Source of the DNA: Pratylenchus scribneri
Taxonomy: Eukaryota > Nematoda > Chromadorea > Rhabditida > Pratylenchidae
DNA length: 64,000 nt
Direction: 5' to 3'
NCBI GenBank assembly: GCA_030063045.1
Contig: JAQSEB010000091.1
Coordinates: 558,001 to 622,000, forward strand
In this document: piece after piece, positions 35,405 to 52,344 of the stretch
How positions within the stretch are numbered: the stretch's first letter is position 1
Layout of the letters: each line of letters starts with the position of its first letter
Made by a program: the position numbers and the translations under genes
The notes under the pieces: generated by a model
Seen by the model: the letters and a program-made list of their open reading frames with translations, nothing else
Database searches by the model: none
Told to the model about the DNA's origin: nothing

Positions 35405-36110
35405 GAGTAAGTTCTTTCCGGAAAGTTTATTTTTCTTTCCGGTAAGTTTTAATCTAAGTTCTTTCCGGAAAGTTTATTTTTCTTTCCGGTAAGTTTTATT
35501 TCTAACTTCTTTCCGGAAAGTTTATTTTTCTTTCCGGTAAGTTTTATTTCTAAATTCTTTCCGGAAAGTTTATTTTTCTTTCCGGTAAGTTTTATTTCTA
35601 AATTCTTTCCGGAAAGTTTATTTTTCTTTCCGGAAAGTTTATTTTTCTTTCCGGTAAGTTTTATTTCTAAGTTCCTTCCGGAAAGTTTATTTTTCTTTCC
35701 GGAAAGTTTATTTTTCTTTCCGGAAAGTTTATTTTTCTTTCCGGTAAGTTTTATTTCTAAATTCTTTCCGGAAAGTTTATTTTTCTTTCCGGAAAGTTTA
35801 TTTTTCTTTCCGGTAAGTTTTATTTCTAAGTTCCTTCCGGAAAGTTTATTTTTCTTTCCGGAAAGTTTATTTTTCTTTCCGGAAAGTTTATTTTTCTTTC
35901 CGGTAAGTTTTATTTCTAAATTCTTTCCGGAAAGTTTATTTTTCTTTCCGGAAAGTTTATTTTTCTTTCCGGTAAGTTTTATTTCTAAGTTCTTTCCGGA
36001 AAGTTTTATTTCTAAGTTCTTTCCGGAAAGTTTATTTTTCTTTCCGGTAAGTTTTATTTCTAAGTTCTTTTCAGAAAGTTTATTTTTCTTTCAGGAAATT
36101 TTTATTTCTA
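35405..36110. repeat. Satellite array 4 (CTTTCCGGAAAG family)
   Basis: The units mix CTTTCCGGAAAGTTTATTTT (about 20-21 bp) with CTTTCCGGTAAGTTTTATTT plus CTAAGTT. They are arranged in larger blocks that themselves repeat. The array lies between the convergent collagen (+) and astacin (-) genes. Confidence 0.95.
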
Positions 36111-36309
36111 AAGCTTAATTTATTGACATTTTTATGTCATACAAAAATAGACAAATTGGTATCAAAATTGAAGCACAAATTTGTTCTTTAAATTTCTAAA
36201 AAATAAAAATAATAAAAATGCAAGCATTTTTTAAACAATTATTCATAAAATTTAATCTGGTTCTCTAATATTTTATATTTTTGCACAAATTATATCCAAA
36301 AATGATAAT

Positions 36310-41389
<5,080 letters not shown>

Positions 41390-42424
41390 AACCGAAAAAT
41401 TGGCTTAATTAATTAATTAATTGATGGAGGGGAAAATAAGGAAAGATAAAGGGAATTAATCCAATATGGGGAAAGAATCATCCCAAATCTTTCAAAAAAT
41501 CTTTTGCCTGTCTATTTGGCCGGATGGACGGAAATGACGATAAAATCCTCCATCACTAAAAAGCAAATCCTCTTCCGGAAAAACAGCAACAACATCCAAC
41601 AGGGTAGGATGGATGGGTAATCCCCGCCGCCGATTGGGTGAAGATGGTCGCGCAATCTACTTTTGGCTTATTTGCTTCTGATGATTGACTCTTTTTCTCA
41701 CCCCAATCGAGACAAATAAAACATAACTTCCTTCCTGTTTACTTTTGTCGCGCACATCAAAATGAGAGTTGTTTACTCTTTTGATTGAATTATATGTGAC
41801 ATCCTGTTGTGGCCACATGGAAAAAAATTTGATGATGAGTTAAGGTCAACAAAATGGACAGAAATATGGAAAGAAACATCTTCTTTTTCCTTATACCAGC
41901 AGCAGGAAATTAATTTTGGCCAATTATTTCGGGGGTAGGAGGGGACAAAAAACTGGGCCATCCTTCTACCGCCCGAATATAGGGAATAGCCATAGCCAAC
42001 CATTTACAATCTTTATCGTCCCAGAACAACACAAAGATGGGGGGAACACATTTTTGTGGCTTTGATGATTGGGCCTAAAACGAGTCCAAATCCTTCCCCC
42101 CCCCCCCCCCATTCCCATATAGAATTGCGCCCTAAATCGGCTTATTATTCAATTGTGGCGCGCAACATTTTGTTGGGTGGAGGATTGTGGCCTATTATTG
42201 GAGGGGAATGGACATAGAAAAAACACAATAAAATAAATAAATATTAAAATTTTATTTTTGCGAATTAAACGTAAAATTCAAAAATTATGGTTTTGAGTAT
42301 TAACAAAGAAAAAATTGGCAATTCAAACAAAAAAAAAAATGGGGAGTACAACACAAAAAAATAACAATAAATAATAATAATATCAATGGAAAAAGGTGCA
42401 CGAATCATCATTTATTTTTGGCTT
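41390..42424. other. Intergenic between astacin 5' end and helicase 3' end
   Basis: No gene is supported. It contains a run of 15 C at about 42096-42110. It should hold the astacin promoter (41390 upwards) and the 3' UTR of the helicase (below 42425). A 76-codon minus-strand frame at 41773-42003 has no supporting signal. Confidence 0.5.
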
Positions 42425-45400
42425 CTAATCCTCTGTAACATATAGACTAGCGGCGAACACAATATCCCGTCGAATTGCCGTACTTGTCTCCTCCATTTTG
42501 TCGGCCAATTCCGGATTGCCCACAATCATTGCGGCCTTGCCCACATCTTTGCACACTTCCACCAGCCGTTGAATGCATCGAACGATGATGCCCTCTTGCG
42601 CATCCGAAAGTCGCATTATTTTGGCAAATTCCTTAATAAATAAAAAATTATTTTTATGGATGAAAAATGTGTTTATTTTGGGGATAAAAGTTTAGATTAA
42701 TCAAAGGATTAATTTATTGAATTTTGTGCCGAAAAACCTTTAATTTTTGTGCCCATAAAAAGTGATTAAAAAGTACATTTTGGCCAAACCCTAATTAGAC
42801 TCTTAAAATAAGTTATAATATTCCTAGTCAAAATATTTCCAAAAAATGTAATTAACTTTTTGGTAATTTTTAGCAATTGGGGCTTGGGTAATTCATTCAC
42901 TGTAATTCCCCATTTTAAATATCCCTCACCATTCCACTGGCCCATTGATGCACAACTTCCATCAATCCAAATTTGAGTTCGTCCAGCACAAATGAATTCA
43001 CTTTGCATTCCTTTTGGATTTTGTCGATTTTCATGGCTGCCTCAACCAAATCCGCTTCCAACTATAAAAAATAAAATAAATTTAAATATTTTATAAAATT
43101 TTTTGCCCATTCATTTTTTAATTTTATTGGTCTATTGATTTTTTAATGTATTTTTTAATTGATGAATACTGTAGCTCAACAAAATTCCCTAAAGTTTAAT
43201 AAAATTCATTTGAGAATATTAAGAGTTACCATATTTTTTTTTAATTTTTTGATGTTTGGGAAAAATGCTCCGGGGTTAATTCAAAATTTTTTCCCTTTTA
43301 TTTTTTGCCCACCTCCTTCAACAATTTGACTGGCACTCTTTCAATTTCCCCCATCGTCGTCGATTGTTGTTGTTGTTGTTCTTTTATTTCCACCGTTGAT
43401 TGTTCTTCTCCGGTATTTTCCTCCCCATTTTGTTGGCCATCTTCTCCATTTCCTCCTCCTCCATTATTATTTGCGGCCATTTGCCCATTTCCTCCCCCAA
43501 AAATTGCTGCCTTTTGCCGATTGATTTTGCCATCAAATTGGCAGGTCAATGCCGAGAACATTGCGGCGATTTCGGGTGGACTTCGATCGTTGAATTTGTT
43601 GTCCAAAATCAATTCCGTGATCAGCAATTCCTTTAAAATTTAATTTTTATGAGGCAAAATAGATCAAAATTCAACATTTTTTCTTATTTTTCTGGCTAAT
43701 TAAATAGTACGAAAATTTTTAAGTGTAAAAAATTAATAGTAAGTATTTAAATTCTTCTTCCTAATTCCCCTCACTCACTTGATTGCTGATTTCGCAGGCC
43801 AATTTGCCTTTGACGCTGACCATATTCTGTTTGTCGATGTAGCCCAATGCCCGGAGCACTTTGATTCGGCCCGCATATTCCCCCGAGAATTGCAAACTGT
43901 CATATGAAGTTTGGTAGGTCAATTCCTGCTTTGTCTCCTCCAATTTGCGTCTTTCATTCGCATTTTCCATCTTAAAAATGAAATATTTAAAATATGAAAT
44001 TGGTAAATGTTTAGAATGATAAGGGTTTAAGGAAAAAATAATTAAATATTAGAATTAATTTAAAGTCTAAAAATTTCAATTTTTAGCATAAATTTTCGGA
44101 ATTTAAAAACTCGTTAAAAATACATAAAAAAAATAATTAAAATTGGCGTCTAATATTTATAAAGGATCGGTTTTGGCCAATTTTATGGCCAAAAAATTCC
44201 CATTTTTTAATAAAAAATTCCCTTTAAATAAAATTAAAAAGCAAAAATTAAAATAAAGTCTAGGATTAATTTAATTGTTGTTTTATGGCCTAAGGCTATT
44301 AAATAAAACATTTTTCGATTTAAAATCTTCAAAAAACAATAATAATAATATTTACATGTTCTTTGATGTTTGGACATTGTCGGCATGGAAATCTCTCCGG
44401 GTCCAGCAGCATTTGTCGCCGGTCCTTCATTTCCCTCAGCTTCAAAACCAATTCCAGCTCTTTTTTGTCCGTATCTTCGCCCAAAATGTACAATAATTCT
44501 GCGGCATTATTTTGATGTGCGGCAAATTTGTCGACCATTTTGTCCATTTCCATGAAAATTCCCCGAATTTGGCGTTCCACTTCCTGTGACATTTGACTGT
44601 TTGGATGGGCGCGAAGACGGTGATGTTCATCAATTATTAACTGGGCAATCTTTTCGCTCATTTTGGGGATTGATTTTTTGCAAACTCCCATCAAACTGAA
44701 CAAAAAAAAAAATAATGAATTATTAATAAAATTTTAAAACAATCTGGATTATATTTTGAAAAATATTTTTATTTAAAAATGATTGATAAATTTAATTCAG
44801 AAAATTAAGGTCGAAAAAAATAAAATTAGTAGATTTGGATTGTTTTTTCGAATCCATTTTGGTCTAATTTTCATATAATTATTTTTTTAAAAAAATCCCT
44901 AATTTTTTGATAATTCGATAAATTCAGTGTAAATCCGTTAAAAATTTTATTGGATCACATAAATTTTAATATTATCTATTGGCTACCTGTCCATTCCAAT
45001 GTCCTCTAAAACTGTGAATTTTGCATCATTCACGAATGATTGTCCAATCCGTAATTTTTCGATCCCCTCAATTCCATTGGTCAGTGCATGATTCAGCAAA
45101 AGTGCTTCTTTTTGCCATTTTTGTTCCTCTTTGGTGAGTGCTTTTTTGTAAACAATTTCTTTGACTTCTCCATTCATTGATGAAGAATTGTTGGTTTGGA
45201 ATGTTGGCACAAAAAGGGTCATCAAAAATTGGCCATTATCCAATGAACGAGTCTAAAAAAATTGAGAATAATTAAACCAATTTTTTGAGCATTTTTACCG
45301 CCAAAATGACGGCCAATCTTCCGACAATTCCCAATGGATCATGATGAATGAGAATGAGGCGGCCAACGCCAAATAATTTTGCATCTTTTGAACTTTTTGC

Positions 45401-48022
45401 CACCAATGCCATCCAAGTTTGTGTGAATGCCTCGTAATATTGGCGAAGTGCGAGGCTGTAATCCGACAAAGATGGATTGTTTTCCGGTGGTTGAGGATGG
45501 CAAAATGCGCAGTCAATTTGAGGGAGTTTGGCAATTTGTGCGTCAATCTGAAAAGCATCCAAATTTAAATTATTATTTAATTTACTTGAAAAATAATTAA
45601 TTTTGGCAATTTTTTTAACGAAAAATTGTGGCAAATTTAAGGTCATGTGGTCAAATTAATTTAATTCCAAAATCCGCTAATTCTTATTTAATGATTAATT
45701 TTTGACTAATTTTTGGAATTTAATTTGAAAATTGTATATTTTACCTCTTTCAATCGCTCCTTTTTGCTCAAAACCATTCGCAACGATGCCCTCTCCACAT
45801 AGGAACTTTGGAGCATATCCTGAATTGTCATGTGCTCGACCCGGAGTAAATTCAACATCTTTAAAAATAGATTAAATTGAATAATTCAATGTAAGGACAA
45901 ACCATGCTATATGTCATCCTGAATTTGGATTCCAATTTTATTGGCTTTCCCTGCAAATTAATTAGTAAATTTGAATTAATTGATAAAAATTAAACCTGAA
46001 GAACTCTTTTCAGCGGGTCAATTTCCATTACGGATGGTCCCTTTGCCAATATAATAACCGTTCCGGTTGTGTCAAGCCCTCGGCGCCCCGCTCTTCCAGC
46101 CATCTGAATTATTTTAAAAATAAATTTTTGATACCATGGATTAATTTTTTTTACCATTTTTGGTCAAAGTCTCATCTCATTGATCAGAAAATTAAATAAA
46201 AAAATAGTCGGATTTTGACTTCATTTTTTGGGCAATTTTTTCCAATTTCAATAATTATTCTAATATTTAAATTTGCACCAAACCTGAACATATTCCGTCG
46301 CATTGAGCAGTCTTTTTTGCTTTCCATCATGTTTCTCAATTCCATCGAAAACCACCGTCCTCGCCGGCATATTTACGCCCATTGCGAATGTTTCGGTGGC
46401 GAAGAGGATTTTGACCAATCCTTGTTGGAAGAGCATTTCCACCACCTCTTTGATGATTGGCAAAATGCCGGAATGATGGACGGCAAATCCTCGTTTGCAA
46501 TGTTCTTGCATTAGCAAAACCTTCAATTTTTGACAATTTTTCTCAATAAATTAAAAATAATTCTATAATTTATTTTTACCTGTGGTAATTCTTTGTCCGT
46601 GCCGGTCAACCGATCGATGCACCGGTTGAAGAAGCGATGTATTGCGGATTTTTCGTTGGCGCTGGTCAAATCCACGGATTGGAGGAGTCGGGCGGTTTCA
46701 TCGCACCGTTGACGGGAGAAAATGAAAACAATCATTGGAAGGAGTTCTTCCGTCTTCAAATAGTCGATCAAATTGATGTAAATATTTTTGTTCTGCATAA
46801 AAATAAAAATTATTTTATTAATAAATTTTGTGTTTTTTACATTTTTGTTGATAAGCGCCGGATGATTTTGGCTTGCATTTGTCCATCCTCGACCGCCTGG
46901 ACCTCCGCCCTTTTGGCTTTGGGCCTTTTTGTTCTTTGCTTCCACTGCTTTTTGATAACTTTAAAAAATATTAAAAATTAATTAATTTATTTTTTCAAAT
47001 TAATAAACCCGGAAGTTATGAAGTTCCCATCGCGGAAAATGCAGAATAAATCCTTTTTTGTCTTCCCATCTTGGCCAGTGTATAAATGATGAACCAAGGG
47101 GACCGGCCTTTTCAGCGTTTGAATTACGTAGATAAAACGTTGTTTAATCCGTCTAAAATTTTATTCCAATTAATTTTTAATTGGATTTGACTTACCCAAC
47201 CCAATCGGCAAATTCCAAACAATTCGGGACGGTGGCACTAAAAAAAATAAATTTAAAAACAATTAAAAATAATGGCAAAAACCTTAACATGACAATTTTC
47301 ACATGGGATGGCAACATTATTAGAACTTCTTCCCAAACATGGCCTCTCTAAAATAACAAAATTAATCCATCACATAAATTCCCTTAAATTTACTTCAATG
47401 TCATTGATGTAATGGACTTCATCGAAAATGACCCATTCCAATTCGCGAACAACTTCCGATCCATTATAGAGCATTGATTTGAGTATTTCCGTTGTCATAA
47501 TGAGGCAATATGCATCGGAATGAAGTTGAATGTCGCCGGTGATTAGGCCGACATCACCGAAGGCCTTTTTGAAATTCCGAAATTTTTGATTGCTAAGTGC
47601 CTTGATCGGCGATGTGTAAATGACCCTATTGATTGAATTTAAATTGGGTATTTATTTTTAACATAACAAAAACCTGCTGCTATTCTTTTTGCACAACGCA
47701 ACCGCATATTCCGCCACAACTGTTTTGCCTGCACTCGTATGGGCCGCAACAAAAACTGAATCGCCTTTTTCCATGCAGCAAATCGCCTAAAATAGAAATA
47801 TTCACTCAAAAACTGCTTTTTACCTGTTGTTGGAATGGATCCAATTCGAAAGGATACTAAAAAATGAAAATTCTATTTGGATTATGATCAATAAAAAGAA
47901 TATACATTCATGGCCATGCTTTCTTTAATTGTTTTATATTCTTCAACATCTCTGCTCACATCCAACTTTATGGCATGTTTAAAATCATTATTGGACTTGT
48001 CCTCCTTTGAAAAGCTGTCCAT
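42425..48022 (-). CDS. SKI2-type exosome cofactor RNA helicase (SKIV2L homologue)
   Basis: Many exons read in order along the minus strand. The helicase core has FQQQAI, motif [24 protein letters not shown], the DEVH box ([11 protein letters not shown]) and motif III LSATVPN. It continues with [36 protein letters not shown] and motif [13 protein letters not shown]. The arch/stalk segment and C-terminal helical domain follow, ending [15 protein letters not shown]. The C-terminal helices match SKI2 ([15 protein letters not shown]) better than MTR4. SKI2 unwinds RNA into the cytoplasmic exosome as part of the SKI complex. The protein starts only about 38 residues before the helicase domain, whereas yeast and human SKI2 carry roughly 300 extra N-terminal residues that contact SKI3/SKI8. 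A Gln/Gly/Asn-rich insert (43298-43500) lies in the C-terminal region. It is third in a same-strand cluster. Confidence 0.92.
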
Positions 48023-48273
48023 TTCTTTCTTATATAATATTTTAGAATAAAATTGTAAATAAAATGGAAATTAAATTGTATATAAATGGTATTAAAAATA
48101 CCAATTGGAAAAAAACACAAAATTTTGAGGCATTTTATTTTTTTATACGTCCAAAATTATGAATCAATTTGAAATCAACCATCGAGCGAGAATATTTAGA
48201 CTTTTTTTCATCTGGGATAAAATAAGTTTGACTCATTTTGAAATTAAAATCTCGCTTCTTTCTTCCGACTTCT

Positions 48274-49121
48274 TTAATTCTCAGTCCATTCATAATCCTT
48301 CGCATTGAAATCTTTCCCTTTCAATTTTGCTTTCTTCGCCGCATCAATTTGTTTATAACCCTCAAGCTCAAGTCGCTTCACGAATGCTTCAGCATGGCCA
48401 ATTCCAATTCCCACGTCATGTCGATTGTATTCATCAGTGTAAAAATTCCTGTGATATCTAAAAAAATTTTATTAATATAATAATAAATATCAAATTTTAC
48501 TTTGCAATTGTATCGAAGTCCTTCTCCAAATCGGGACATGCTGCATGGATGAATCGCTCCTTGGCAACATGCGCTAGAAGTTTGACCCCTAGGACTCCTC
48601 CCAATCCTTGTTTATCGATGAATTCTTAATATGAAAAAATTCATTGTTCGATTTTATGCTATTTACTTTTAACGGCCATATCCGCGCTGCCCCAAAGGCA
48701 TTCTGAGGCGAGACGACAATCCCCGATGGCATTGAAAAAGCGGGCAAGACGAATCAACGATTCCGGATCATGAGATTTGGCCTTCATCATTGTGTGTTTC
48801 TTTCAAAATGAAAGAAAATATTTCTATATTTCTTTTGTTTCATACCTTACAAAACTCTTCCTTCACGGCATTAATCTCTTCTTGATTTTCTTTTTCTGCA
48901 TTGTCGATTTTCTAAAATAGTTTAATATATTATTAAATGAATTTTTATTTTGATCAAACATTGTAAAATTTGAAAAGGTCACCATCGTCGGGATATTTTT
49001 TGCGGAAATGTTTCTTGAGCGTATCTTCCATGTGGTAAACTTCTTGTTCGCCGTAAATCGCTCTAAAATTTAACACCAGAAAAGCCTCAACTGTGGCCTT
49101 GTCCAAAACTTTGTCATCCAT
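48274..49121 (-). CDS. Conserved-looking protein, 222 residues, unrecognised
   Basis: Five exons join in frame: 49121-48960, 48911-48846, 48799-48667, 48624-48501, 48457-48274. It begins MDDKVLDKATVEAFLVLNF, continues with the charged HFRKKYPDDGDLFKFYNV, KSHDPESLIRLARFFNAIG, GGVLGVKLLAHVAKERF and GIGIGHAEAFVKRLELEGY, and ends KDFNAKDYEWTEN. It appears all-helical and soluble, with no signal or membrane segment. I cannot name the family. A consensus acceptor (TTTTTATAG) at 49161, 39 bp upstream of the ATG, with no in-frame upstream ATG, would fit a trans-splice site. It lies between NDUFB4 and the SKI2 helicase on the same strand with stop-to-start gaps of about 230 and 250 bp, suggesting a shared polycistronic transcript (inference). 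Confidence 0.72.
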
Positions 49122-49348
49122 TACTTCCTGATCACGGAGATAACTCTTCTTTAAAAACTTCTATAAAAATGTAAATTTGTGATAAAATTTGTATTAAATA
49201 TATTCTGCATGGATTCAATTCATCCAATTGGAAAAAAATAGCAAGCAAAATTTTGAGAAACATTTTATACATTTAAAAATTCCTAAACAAGTCAAAATAG
49301 GGATGTCATCATCTTGTTTGTATTTTCAATGTTCAGTGCATTTCTTCA

Positions 49349-50017
49349 TTAAGAATACCACCATCCACATTCATGGGGTGATGGTTTAGCATTTCCGCCA
49401 ATATGTGAGCGTCGCTTGTTAACTCGATCCCACCAAAGCTGTTCGCCGGTCGAGCAAATATTCTTGTTCTTTTCCTGTTGTTGAATTGTGATAATTAAAC
49501 CAGAATTATTTTAAAAATACTTACTGCAGAGATGATCCCAACTTTGACAATAAAATACATGACCAGTAAAAATGAGCCAACATAAATGAAGAATGTGCGC
49601 GGTGTGTTTCGCATATATTCAGATTGTGTTAAATCGGCAGCATACCATCGAAATATTGCTGGGTCCATGACCACCCCTTGCTGCAATTTGTAGAATACAT
49701 TAACAAAAAGTGCATAATAAGAGTAAACCTTGTATTTATATGTATGCGGATCAAATTGTCGTCGCAAATATTCTTTCTTCAAAATCTAAAAATTATTTGA
49801 TTTTAAAATATAGTAAAATTTAATTTTAGACTTCTTTGACTCTGTAACGCCAAAGCACTGCTTTCTTCTGTTCATCGGTCAAATTGTATTGTTCTCCTGG
49901 TAAGAATTCCATTTTTCCATGCGTCTCATAATAGCCTAGCACTGGATCTTGCCATAAACCTGGATTTTTTAAATTCTGATTTGGAGCTGGACGAAATAAA
50001 CGAAGGGTAGATTTCAT
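49349..50017 (-). CDS. NADH dehydrogenase (complex I) subunit NDUFB4/B15
   Basis: Three exons (50017-49832, 49785-49525, 49474-49349) join in frame to 190 residues. The signature LKKEYLRRQFDPHTYKY, VMDPAIFRWYAADL and the single membrane span FFIYVGSFLLVMYFIV match the NDUFB4/B15 pattern (LKREYLxxxNDP...PALLRWAxAR, then one TM helix). NDUFB4 is an accessory subunit in the membrane arm of mitochondrial complex I. It is longer than the about 130-residue vertebrate subunit, with an extended N-terminus and a C-terminal tail ending GGNAKPSPHECGWWYS. It leads a same-strand cluster. Confidence 0.8.
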
Positions 50018-50093
50018 ATCTAAAATTTTAAAAATTAATTGATTAGAAAAGATTTCATTCCAAATAATAATTCAGTAAACCAAATCTTGATTT

Positions 50094-50297
50094 TTATTTT
50101 GCTTGTTCATGTCCAACCTTTTTATTTTGCGTTTTCTTTCCTTTCTTCCTATTTTCTAGTTGGGAGTTGGGTTGGATTGGGGGTTGGTTGGGTTGGGGGC
50201 TTCGAGCTTCGGCTTGATCGATTTTATTTTTTCGATGAGAGTATATGTTAAATGTGAGGCATATAAAGAAACAAATTATTAAGATAAAATATCCCAA
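50094..50297 (-). CDS. Possible single-span microprotein
   Basis: A 67-codon frame with an N-terminal hydrophobic helix (YFILIICFFICLTFNIYS) followed by a basic, Gln/Pro-rich tail (RKKGKKTQNKKVGHEQAK). It ends 76 bp upstream of the NDUFB4 start on the same strand. The order (TM helix, then positive residues) is that of a membrane microprotein, but no family or splice evidence supports it, so it may be a 5' leader frame. Confidence 0.3.
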   Translation of the reverse strand: MGYFILIICFFICLTFNIYSHRKNKIDQAEARSPQPNQPPIQPNSQLENRKKGKKTQNKKVGHEQAK

Positions 50298-51529
50298 AAA
50301 AATAAAACTTAAATTTTAATGAATATCCCTTTCAAACGCGCAATTTTCTCTCATTCATTCCGAATTCATCTTTTTCCATTACAATTCCAACATTTTTCAG
50401 TACTATTCATTTAAAATTTACATTTTTGAATATATTAGTCTACCTATTAATAGATTTATTGTTCTTTTTCAATTATATTTTATTTTTTTGTTCAATTTTC
50501 TCCCATTGTTCGGGGCAAAATTTCTTTTCTTGCTTGACATCTCCTTCCAAAATTGGCAGCCAACCAGTCGAAATTTGAAACAGAATACACAAAACTTTGA
50601 CTTCATTATGATTCCTGCAGAACAATGGCAAAACCACTTAGCAACAATTTTTTGGCATCGTTTTGTACTAAAATTCACTCAAACAATTAGAGAGGGGAAT
50701 GGGACAAAAGTGGGAGGGGATGGCACCGACGAGAGCATCGACCATTTCCGGGCCATTTTTGCTATGGTTGTCATTGTCATTCTTAATCAGCAGCAAGAAC
50801 ATTGTCCAAATTCCCTTATTCATTCATCTAAACTTCAAGGGAAAAACAGCCGATTTTTAGTGTTTAAAACTTCATTCTGAATTCTGGAGGCCACAGCACA
50901 GAATTCGTACCTTGAATTCACATTTCACACCGTTTTCACACTTTGTTCTCCTCGCTGCCTTCAATTCAGTCGGCAAATATCGTCATTCCTTCAACAATCC
51001 GGTGACCATTCTCAGAAAATGTCCCGCCCAATTTCCATCCATTCTTTTCATACACAGAAAATTTCGTCCGCAAAAAGCTCAATTTGGTGGCCAAATAAAA
51101 TTTCCGGGAATTATGCTGCTTGGGTAAAGTGTTCCTCCACTTGGCTTTCCCTCAATCCATTCGTCCATTTGGGCCTTGGGACTTGAATTTGAATGGGCCA
51201 TCAAATTGGCAGCTTTTTCGGCTTCCAGCTAGTCCTCTCCGAGTTGGGGCCACCTTCAATTCCTTCACCCAATATGGCCAAATAAAGGGAACCAAACAAT
51301 TTTTTCTGGACATTTTGAATATTCAAACAACACATTTAACTTATTAGGGAACACTAAAATAACTCAAAAATGCTTTAAATTGTTATTCTCCTAATTCAAA
51401 ATATTTGGTCGATTGTCTCTGAAGCCTAAAAAACTTCTAATAAGGAATAAATTGGAATCATAGAAATTGAAGGAATATTTTTTATTTAAATTTTATAACT
51501 AATAAAGCACATCAAATTATAATTAAAAA
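50298..51529. other. Intergenic, no supported gene
   Basis: Open frames of 70-130 codons exist on the plus strand (for example 50488-50880), but none has a signal, domain or consistent exon partners. Composition shifts between AT-rich and mixed. It probably includes the promoter of the minus-strand cluster and of the plus-strand secreted precursor. Confidence 0.45.
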
Positions 51530-52157
51530 ATGGCTGCATTTATCCCAAAAATGCTCCTCTACATTTCCCTCATTTCCATTCTTTTTATGGCACATTCAAT
51601 GGCCTCAGAATTCCAAGCAGCTGCACCAATTGTGAGTTCATTTAAAGATGAATGATGAATCCTAATACTCACAAAATAATATTATAATTTAGCCACAAAT
51701 TTCCATGAAACTCGGAATCTTTAAGATCATAAAAATCAATTTGGCTCCATTTTAAACCTAATTCTGGATAAGTCCCATCTCCGACTTATACTTTTCTATG
51801 GCCAAATTTTATGGCCATTTAAAAAATGACATTTATTTTACTCATTTTTAAATATAATTTCCCCTCTCATCAAAGGCCGATGATTCATCAGAAGCTGCAG
51901 ATGAAATGATGGCCACCAACGTTGACAAACGAATCCCATATCCAAGGTGTGCCCAAACCCGTTTTAATTCCCACTTTAATGGAAATTGTGCCATTTTTAG
52001 TGGATGGCGTCAACCTGGCCGTGTCCGTTCATTCCATGCCCTGGAAATGCCCGATTTCAACCGAGGCCGTTTCAATCGCTTCTTTGACTATGCCCAAAGG
52101 CCACTCTTCGTTCGCTATATGCGCTCATTTGCGGCACCCGGGGCAACAAATTTATAA
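51530..52157 (+). CDS. Small secreted precursor with a KR cleavage site (neuropeptide-like or effector candidate)
   Basis: Two exons: about 51530-51631 and 51877-52157, joined in phase 0 (GT-AG). The first exon encodes a signal peptide (MLLYISLISILFMAHSMA). The second starts with an acidic spacer (ADDSSEAADEM), then VDKR, a dibasic prohormone-convertase site. The roughly 70-residue remainder is rich in Arg, Phe and Pro with two Cys 14 positions apart (CAQTRFNSHFNGNC), a PGR amidation-like site, and the end FVRYMRSFAAPGATNL. The layout (signal, acidic propeptide, KR, basic mature part) is that of a neuropeptide-like precursor. A secreted effector is an alternative. No known peptide family was recognised. 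Confidence 0.6.
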
Positions 52158-52344
52158 ATGAGAGGGAAAAGAATTGAATAAATCCAAAAGTCAAAATAAA
52201 TCCCATTGGCTTTTTATCAACATTTTTGCCCGTAATAAATGAAAATAATTAATTTTATAATTTCAAATAATATTTTTTTCAAATTGTACAATGAGCTTTG
52301 GACAATATTGTGGATAATTGGACACTAAAATTCCTCCAATTGGA

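Noticed and set aside
241..36110. Satellite arrays as internal telomere repeats
   Set aside because: The unit does not resemble TTAGGC and occurs in both orientations inside introns; there is no evidence that it caps chromosome ends.
50488..50880. 130-codon plus-strand frame
   Set aside because: No recognisable domain or start context, and frames on the other strand are equally plausible.
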